DNA from: Euperipatoides rowelli
Lineage: Eukaryota; Onychophora; Udeonychophora; Euonychophora; Peripatopsidae
Strand: one strand, 5' to 3'
DNA: 11,669 bases
Assembly (NCBI GenBank): GCA_003024985.2
Contig: PXIH01S0025572.1
Made by a program: the position numbers and the translations under genes. Below are positions 7,148-11,669 of this stretch, in pieces; within the stretch, counting starts at the first letter, position 1; each line of letters begins with the position of its first letter. The notes under the pieces were generated by a model that did no database searches, was not told the origin of the DNA, and saw only the letters and a list, made by a program, of their open reading frames with translations.

Positions 7148-7834
7148 ATGTTCCAGGATGGGATAATTGTCCCAAGCGAGTCAGAATGGAGCTCCCCAGT
7201 TGTCCTAGTAGGCAAACCAGATGGAAGTAGTCACTTCTGCATTGACTACAGAACTCTGAACTTGATATCTGAAAGTGACCAGTATCCAATGCCTAGGATC
7301 GATGAAATCATCCAGAAACTAAATGGCAGCAAAGTAATTAGTAGTATCCATCTCTGAAGCAGATACTGGCAAATCAAGATGAAACCCTGTGATCAAAAAA
7401 AGACTGTTTTTATCTGACACAAAGGACTCTTTGAGTTCACGGTCATGCCATTTGGATGCAAAACTGCACCAGCCACGTTAAATCGGATCATGGCAAGGGT
7501 TCTCAAATTAGAAATTGGAAGAATCACATTTGCCTACATAGATGATGTCATAATATATTCAAAAACATTCGAGGAACAATAAATCATCTACCATTGTCTT
7601 TAATAAGCAGCTAGAGGCAAATCTTTTCATAAAATTAAAAAAGTTTAAATTTTGCAAACAATCTAAGTTCTTGGGAAAAATAATAGTGGATGGACACATA
7701 AAAATTGACCCCCAAAAGAAAAGAACGATTGAAGAGTTTTGCACACCCTAGCTAGGTGAAAGCTGCCCAGCAATTTTTGAGGATGACAGGTTGGCTATGG
7801 GAACATGTAAAGAATTATGCATATATATATATAG
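7148..7834 (+). pseudogene. Ty3/gypsy-type reverse transcriptase, catalytically broken
   Basis: This enzyme would copy the element's RNA into DNA. The fingers read MFQDGIIVPSESEWSSPVVL, VGKPDGSSHFCIDYRTLN and YPMPRIDEIIQKLNG, very close to the family pattern. Motif A is damaged: at 7346-7357 the copy reads IHL followed by TGA, so the catalytic aspartate is histidine and the chain stops. Another TGA lies at 7415-7417. Motif B region FEFTVMPFGCKTAPATLNRI follows, then intact YIDD at 7535-7546. After TAA near 7580 the thumb continues in other frames: KFLGKIIVDGHIKIDP (to TAG at 7749-7751), then KAAQQFLRMTGWLWEHV (about 7757-7820). An (AT)n run at 7821-7833 shifts the frame into the RNase H piece. 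Confidence 0.92.
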
Positions 7835-8402
7835 GCCACTATATGAGATGACTAGTAAGAAAAACAAATTTACCTGGAATGACAAGTGTGAACAAGCATT
7901 TATTGCTTTAAAAAGAGCTCTATAGGAAAGTGAAACAGACCTCACCCTACCCAACTATGTCAAACAGTTCATCCTAGAAACTGATGCCTCGGAGGATGGT
8001 CTGGAAGCTGTCCTAAAACAGCTCAGTGATGAAGGACAACCCTAAATGATCAAGTATGCGTGTCACATTCTCAACAATGTGGAAAAGAATTACTCCATCA
8101 CAGAAAAAGAGTGTCTAGTCATTGTGTGGAGCCTGAAAAAATTCAGAGGCTTCATCAGTGACAGTAAGGTAACCATCATTACTGATCACTGTGCACTCAA
8201 ATGGTTGTTGAAAACCAAAGACATTCATGGAAAGTTGACAAGATGGGCCTTAAGGCTAATGGAGTTCGATTATGAGGTGGAGTATAGGAAAAGGAGGGAC
8301 AATTTGGTGGCAGATGCCATTTCCAGAGGGTTAACCATAGTTGAACACCCAGATTCTGATATTGACCTAGAAAGAATCTCTCCCCCTTTTATTGCTTTAT
8401 AA
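7835..8402 (+). pseudogene. Ty3/gypsy-type RNase H, two stops
   Basis: RNase H degrades the RNA strand of the RNA/DNA hybrid during reverse transcription. One frame holds all of it: RPLYEMTSKKNKFTWNDKCE and AFIALKRAL (end of the RT connection), then FILETDASEDG, IKYACHILNNVEKNYSITEK, ECLVIVWSLKKF, TIITDHCALKWLL and NLVADAISRG. All four acidic positions expected for the active site are present (ETDAS, TEKE, TDH, ADA). Only two in-frame stops interrupt it, TAG at 7923-7925 and TAA at 8043-8045. The Met at 8046 is a codon after the second stop and not a true start. This is the best-preserved enzyme domain in the window. Confidence 0.93.
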
Positions 8403-8411
8403 AGCAATAAA
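8388..8411. repeat. Perfect 24-bp palindrome
   Basis: TTTATTGCTTTA at 8388-8399 is followed directly by its exact reverse complement at 8400-8411, with no spacer. The centre falls on the TAA that ends the RNase H frame. No other element boundary is visible here. It may have arisen by templated repair or be coincidental in AT-rich DNA. Confidence 0.9.
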
Positions 8412-9502
8412 CTGGTTAGAGTTCAATCCACAACTTTCATTCCTAAAGGACTTGGACAAATTAATACAAGCCCAAGAAAATGAAAACAACCTAGCAAACC
8501 TGAAAACAAAAATTTTGAAATAAATACATAAAGAACCATCCAATGACCATGTAAAAAAAACTACATAGTGATTAACGATGTCCTATGCTACCATAAAAAT
8601 GTGTCCCAAAAATTACCTAAACCGGCTATTCCAGGATTCATGATCGATAGAGTTATTAAAGAATTCCATGACCGACCAGAAAGCGGTCATCTAGGAAGAG
8701 ACAAAAGAACTCAAACAATCAGTGCAAGGGTGTTCTGGAAAAACATGGGCAGCCAAATCAAATGGTATGTCCAATCTTTCCATGTTTGCCAGTTGACAAA
8801 ACATGCCAACATCAACTGAAAAGTGCCAATGATATTGGCGCACACAAGCTGACCCATGGAATTGGTAGCATAGGATCTGATGGGTCCCTACCCAAGGTCG
8901 AAGTGGTAAAATACCTACTTACTAGTAATCCTAGATAACTATTCCAAATGGGTAGAAGCCTTCCCACTTCGAAATGTGAATACCAGCATGATAGCAAAAA
9001 TCCTAAAGGAATTTTTCTGTCGCTACGGGATTGCCGAGAAATTGATATCGGATAACGGTCCCCAATTTGTGTCGAACACCTACAATGCCTTGTGCAAGTT
9101 GTGGTGGATAAAATCAGTCCACACCACTAGGTACCATACCCAGCTGACAATCCGTACTTTGAGACAAGCTACCACTGGCTCTCCCCAGCTAAGCTATTCT
9201 TAGGAAGGAAAATCCTACTCCCATGGGACTTGTATGTAAAGTTGACAAACATAAGGGCAAAGTAACCAGAATACCGGAACAGGTTAAATATGGAACTCAG
9301 AAATGGATAGCATTAAACAACTAGTCACTAAACATGTGGAGACAAACCAAGCCAAACAAAAAGAATACTACAACAGAAATGCTAACACTAGATCCTTCAA
9401 TATAGGTGACACTGTACAAATAAAGACACATGCTTTGTCAGACAAGAGTAAAAATTACTCTGCCAAATTGGAACATAGGTGGAGAGGTCCTTGCACTATT
9501 AA
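8403..9502 (+). pseudogene. Ty3/gypsy-type integrase, first part, broken and split by the MITE
   Basis: Integrase inserts the DNA copy into the host chromosome. A spacer (NWLEFNPQLSFLKDLDKLI, about 8410-8470) follows RNase H. The zinc-binding HHCC domain has His at 8667-8669 (FHDRP), His at 8688-8690 (GHLG) and one Cys at 8787-8789, but the first Cys is Phe (8778-8780). The catalytic core keeps Asp at 8874-8876 (DLMGPYPR, just after a TAG) and Asp at 9051-9053 (SDNGPQF). After YHTQ at 9132-9143 the sequence jumps to ATTG and SPAKLFLGRKILLP, so the part with the catalytic Glu is deleted. The frame 9303-9500 holds the C-terminal region, with YYNRNANTRSFNIGDTV and HRWRGPCTI, where the MITE interrupts it. 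Confidence 0.9.
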
Positions 9503-9509
9503 CCTTTGA

Positions 9510-9544
9510 GCGACCATGCTCAAAATTTTAACATGAGCAGTCGC
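9510..9544. repeat. Hairpin at the left end of the MITE
   Basis: GCGACCATGCTC at 9510-9521 and GAGCAGTCGC at 9535-9544 are inverted copies apart from a 2-base bulge. They lie directly inside the terminal repeat. Such subterminal structures may bind transposase, but that is inference. Confidence 0.7.
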
Positions 9545-9563
9545 TTGTTGTAAAAATTACGAC
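9535..9563 (+). repeat. MITE subterminal motif, left copy
   Basis: GAGCAGTCGCTTGTTGTAAA and the following bases resemble the copies at 10272-10300 (same orientation) and 10464-10494 (inverted). The shared core is TCGCTTGTYGTAAAA followed by an AT-rich step and a G(A/T)C end. Confidence 0.7.
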
Positions 9564-9627
9564 TCATAGAATCCTCTGTATAAAAGTTTCAAAATATGTG
9601 TAATAATGAAATGATTACACATAGTTA

Positions 9628-10030
9628 TGTTCTATTTAATGTCAGGAATTTAATTATCTAAAGGAAAGAAAATTCTAACAAACAATTTTTTTTTTTTATT
9701 ATAATTCTAATAGCTGCATTCATTATAAGTTTGTATATACTGTAGGCTATGTTCAAATAATACATTGTCATATATTGCAAAATCTATAACAGATAGAAAG
9801 AAACTCAAATATTATTTTTTGTTCTATTTATTGTCAGGATTTTCATCAGATAAAGAAAAAAAAATCTGACAAACAGATTTTTTTCTATTTTCATAATTAT
9901 AAAAGTCGGGCATTAATTTTGTTTGTATTTCCAGTATGGCCAGATAACACATTGTTCTATATTGCAAAATCTATAACAGATAGAAAAATACTTAAATATT
10001 ATTTTTTGTTCTATTTAATGTCAAGAATTT
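9628..10030 (+). repeat. ~190-bp tandem repeat inside the MITE, two copies plus a partial third
   Basis: Units start with TGTTCTATTT(A)ATGTCAGG-like sequence at 9628, 9820 and 10007, giving periods of 192 and 187 bases. Each full unit ends with the shared stretch AAAATCTATAACAGATAGAA and a run leading to ATTATTTTTTG. The third copy keeps only its first two dozen bases before changing into a hairpin. Internal tandem arrays are seen in some MITEs and in satellite DNAs derived from them. Confidence 0.88.
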
Positions 10031-10069
10031 TATCTTATAAAGAAGAAATAATTCTTCTTTATATGATAA
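10030..10069. repeat. 18-bp inverted repeat in the MITE
   Basis: TTATCTTATAAAGAAGAA at 10030-10047 and TTCTTCTTTATATGATAA at 10052-10069 are reverse complements with one mismatch around a 4-base loop. It sits at the point where the third tandem unit breaks off. Confidence 0.88.
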
Positions 10070-10271
10070 ATAATGTTACGTCAATTTGTTTCTAAATGTC
10101 AGCTATAAAAAAAGCCAGTTTATCTTACATTTTTCATTTCTGTTTCTTTGTCATGTGAGATGGAATTTTTTGGTTTTGATTTTTGAAATCTGCATTAAAT
10201 TTTAATTTTAAAAATATATAAGTTTATTCCTAAATGTTCTATACTGTGTGCATTAGTCAATATTATTACAT

Positions 10272-10300
10272 CAGCGGTCGCTTGTCGTAAAATTTATGTC
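10272..10300 (+). repeat. MITE subterminal motif, internal copy
   Basis: CAGCGGTCGCTTGTCGTAAA and following bases. Its 16-base core TGTCGTAAAATTTATG (10283-10298) recurs exactly, inverted, at 10466-10481, about 170 bases to the right. Confidence 0.8.
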
Positions 10301-10463
10301 TGAGCGTCTTTTTAGATATAATTCTAAAAAATAACTATAAAATTGGCTATGTGCATGGTAAAAACCTACTAACATTGTAGTGGAGTGTTAGTTTTAGGAA
10401 TAGAAGGCAGAGATAAACCAACAAGTCCATACACATAGACACATTTTATAAAAAAATGAATTT

Positions 10464-10494
10464 GTCATAAATTTTACGACAGCGCGAACGCTCG
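10464..10494 (-). repeat. MITE subterminal motif, right inverted copy
   Basis: On the minus strand the right end reads CGAGCGTTCGCGCTGTCGTA and on through AAATTTATGAC. It therefore joins the terminal inverted repeat directly to the same motif seen at the left end and internally. Confidence 0.8.
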
Positions 10495-10502
10495 TAGGTT
10501 AA

Positions 10503-10707
10503 AAACAAAATAAATTATCTAGTGTACGAGATAGAAGACACTGCTACAAAGAAGTACTTAGGAAAGTACAATGTCGGAAACATTGAGGAATATGTAACAA
10601 GGGAAGAACCCCACGAAACATTAAGGGCAGATAATTCACAAATCCCTCATCCATATAAGTATGGGACGAGAGTGAAAGCACACATGCAACAGCAAGAGAA
10701 AGGATAA
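10503..10707 (+). pseudogene. Ty3/gypsy-type integrase, C-terminal end after the MITE
   Basis: This piece continues integrase beyond the MITE in the frame expected after subtracting 1,000 bases. It reads VYEIEDTATKKYLGKYNVGN, then IEEYVTREEPHETL, and runs to TAA at 10705-10707. The Tyr, the Gly-Lys-x-x-x-V and the terminal Tyr positions suit the end of the GPxxI/SH3-like integrase tail in Ty3/gypsy Pol. No chromodomain is evident. It has no in-frame stop before 10705, so it is one of the cleaner remnants. The Met at 10522 implied by a start-codon search is not a real start: the codon there is GTG in the middle of the protein. Confidence 0.85.
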
Positions 10708-11033
10708 AGAAATTAATTGGTAGGTCGGCTAGCTAAGACAAATTCTACCCACCCATACCGGTATAGAAATAAAATGCATAAATGCAGAAAGCCATAAACA
10801 GGCATAATGTCAAAATATGTATAAAAAGGTATAAAAATATATGTTGAAATACATACAGAAATATGTATAAAATTATATATAAAATATTCACAAAGACATA
10901 CATAGCAATATATATATATATATAGAAATATATGTAGAGGTATGCATGGAAATGTGAATAGAATTGTGCATAAAGATATACATAGAAATGTATGTAAGAC
11001 TGCATATAGTTATATACATTAGTATACATTTAG
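10708..11033. repeat. Non-coding stretch with a degenerate ~20-bp minisatellite
   Basis: After pol there is a short unique segment, then from about 10800 a degenerate array whose units resemble ATACATAGAAATGTATGTAG, recognisable near 10854, 10919, 10940 and 10978, with an embedded (TA)n run at about 10905-10922. No envelope-like frame is present. The array lies between the end of pol and the position where a 3' LTR would be expected. Confidence 0.7.
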
Positions 11034-11060
11034 ACAAAAAAAGGGAAAAAACAAAGAAAC
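11034..11060 (+). promoter_or_regulatory. Candidate polypurine tract
   Basis: A purine-dominated run, including AAAAAAAGGGAAAAAA, is followed immediately by TGTATAG at 11061. LTR elements have a polypurine tract just before a 3' LTR that starts with TG. No copy of the downstream sequence was found near the left end to confirm an LTR, so the call is positional and weak. Confidence 0.3.
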
Positions 11061-11669
11061 TGTATAGAAAAATTGGGTGTCATTCACTGTTTCCTCCCCT
11101 CAACCTTATAGCACAACCAAAAGTAATGCCCTTTAACTGAAAAATATGTGCAATATACCTTTATATTTCTTTTTATGCCCAAAAATCACACCTACGACAT
11201 GACCATACTAGTATGACATTGTTATAGTAAAAAGTAAACTTATAACATAAGAATTTTAAAATACACAAAACTTTTATTTTACCAGCAATTCATAACCAGT
11301 CAGAGCTTATTACTAAAAGCCACAATGGCCAAAATACAAAAAGTGCTTAAAAAATAAATGTTGAACATTGTTGTACACTAGAGTAAAAGTGCATGAGACC
11401 AAATTTAAACTCAAAAAGGACCAAACAGGATCAGCCACAGAAAAATTTTTAAAGTTTACAATAAATAATGTTCGAAATACCGAACAGAGCAATTAAATCT
11501 TGATTCAAACAAAGACAAAACCTGGCTAAGCATCTAGAAAAAGAATTAAATAGTAAATCCAGGAATACAATACATAAAGTAGGTTCACACAAACTGCCCA
11601 AATATTGATGAGGATAAGAAGGGACCCAAAGGGATTCATACAAATATTTTTATTTATATGTGTGTGTGT
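11061..11669. other. AT-rich non-coding stretch, possibly start of a 3' LTR
   Basis: No gene recognised on either strand. A 64-codon open frame on the minus strand (11449-11643) has no motif I know. If 11034-11060 is a polypurine tract, this stretch would be the 3' LTR, but I could not match it to the left side of the window. It could equally be host DNA flanking the element. It ends in a (TG)n run from about 11659, cut by the window edge. Confidence 0.5.
11659..11669. repeat. (TG)n microsatellite, cut by window edge
   Basis: Alternating TG from 11659 to the last base; the full length is unknown. Confidence 0.8.

Larger units (their letters stand above)
9499..10502. mobile_element. Non-autonomous piggyBac-like element (MITE), TTAA target duplications
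   Basis: TTAA at 9499-9502 and again at 10499-10502 bracket 1,000 inserted bases. The element starts TTAACCTTTGAGCG and ends CGCTCGTAGGTTAA: imperfect terminal inverted repeats of about 22 bp (16 matches by eye) beginning with CCT. TTAA duplication with CCY-type ends is characteristic of the piggyBac superfamily. The interior has no transposase-like frame and consists of repeats, so it must have been mobilised in trans. Both flanks are integrase coding sequence. Skipping the 1,000 bases lets reading pass from the segment ending GPCTI to the segment with YEIEDTATKKYLGKYN without a frame change, which fixes both boundaries to the base. Confidence 0.9.
1900..10707 (+). mobile_element. Degenerate Ty3/gypsy-type LTR retrotransposon, interrupted by three later insertions
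   Basis: The domain order gag, protease, RT, RNase H, integrase read on the plus strand is that of Ty3/gypsy elements (integrase after RNase H, unlike Ty1/copia). Coding sequence is scattered over all three frames with many in-frame stops, so the copy cannot be autonomous. Three inserts interrupt it: 1951-4517 (LINE, minus strand), about 4923-5266 (probable LINE 3' end) and 9503-10502 (MITE). Subtracting them leaves close to 5 kb between the candidate PBS and the end of pol, a normal gag-pol size. No envelope gene follows pol. The left limit given is the candidate PBS and the right limit the last pol stop codon. The true outer ends, including LTRs, are not defined, and the 3' LTR was not recognised. 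Confidence 0.88.

Noticed and set aside
5534-7289. Several minus-strand open frames of 60-94 codons across gag, protease and the RT start
   Set aside because: They lie antisense to better-supported gypsy frames and have hydrophobic, biased compositions typical of antisense shadows.
2063-9500. Retron or diversity-generating RT system
   Set aside because: Two RTs are present, but their motif context is LINE ORF2 (endonuclease, WNxLP tail) and Ty3/gypsy Pol (RNase H, integrase).
9628-10030. CRISPR-like array
   Set aside because: Units are ~190 bp and contiguous, with no short-repeat/unique-spacer alternation, and lie inside a TTAA-flanked transposon in eukaryotic-type DNA.
10745-11029. 94-codon minus-strand open frame rich in Tyr, Phe and Ile
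   Set aside because: It is the translation of the degenerate AT-rich minisatellite; low complexity, no domain.
11291-11312. Short similarity (AACCAGT then CAG...TTATTA) to 1851-1872, considered as 3' LTR evidence
   Set aside because: Only a handful of bases agree and flanking sequence does not align; AT-rich chance match.
11449-11643. 64-codon minus-strand open frame
   Set aside because: No recognisable motif, no neighbours supporting expression; length is within chance for this composition.
10708-11669. Envelope gene after pol
   Set aside because: No frame longer than noise on the plus strand and no signal peptide or membrane segment pattern; the element is gag-pol only in this copy.

Overview
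This window looks like non-coding, repeat-dense DNA from an animal genome, most likely an arthropod or insect. That is inferred from the strong AT bias, homopolymer and microsatellite tracts, an APE-type LINE with a (TAA)n tail, a Ty3/gypsy-type element and a TTAA-flanked piggyBac-like non-autonomous transposon. I see no intact host gene, no RNA gene and no bacterial-type system. Every recognisable coding stretch belongs to a decayed transposable element.

The backbone is one old plus-strand Ty3/gypsy-type LTR retrotransposon. It runs from a candidate primer-binding site near 1900, preceded by what may be the end of a 5' LTR, to the end of pol at 10707. Its order is gag, protease, reverse transcriptase, RNase H, integrase. 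It is broken by many frameshifts and stops, by loss of catalytic residues, and by three later insertions: (1) a minus-strand 5'-truncated LINE at about 1951-4517, which landed at the start of gag and is flanked by a GTAAAAAAAATT-type target duplication; (2) a short plus-strand piece, probably the 3' end of another LINE (about 4923-5266), inside gag with an imperfect duplication; (3) a 1,000-bp piggyBac-like MITE (9503-10502) inside the integrase C-terminal region, flanked by TTAA on both sides. At sites 2 and 3, skipping the insert plus one copy of the duplication lets the gypsy reading frame continue, so these boundaries are well supported. Without the inserts the gypsy internal region would be close to 5 kb, which suits a gag-pol element with no envelope gene.

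Region by region: 1-1720 is AT-rich non-coding DNA with poly-A, poly-C/poly-G and T22G13 tracts. 1720-1937 is the candidate 5' LTR end, PBS and leader. 1938-4529 is the LINE with its target duplications. 4528-6180 is gag, including the second insertion and an Asn/Gln/Pro-rich tail that has no visible CCHC knuckle. 6180-6690 is protease, 6692-7834 connector plus RT, 7835-8402 RNase H, and 8403-9500 plus 10503-10707 integrase, split by the MITE. 10708-11669 is non-coding, with a degenerate ~20-bp minisatellite, a purine tract and a terminal (TG)n. No second LTR could be recognised in the window, so the gypsy's right end is undefined.

The layout is a stratigraphic record of successive insertions rather than a cooperating gene set. 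The least familiar object is the MITE, with ~190-bp internal tandem repeats and three copies of a subterminal motif.
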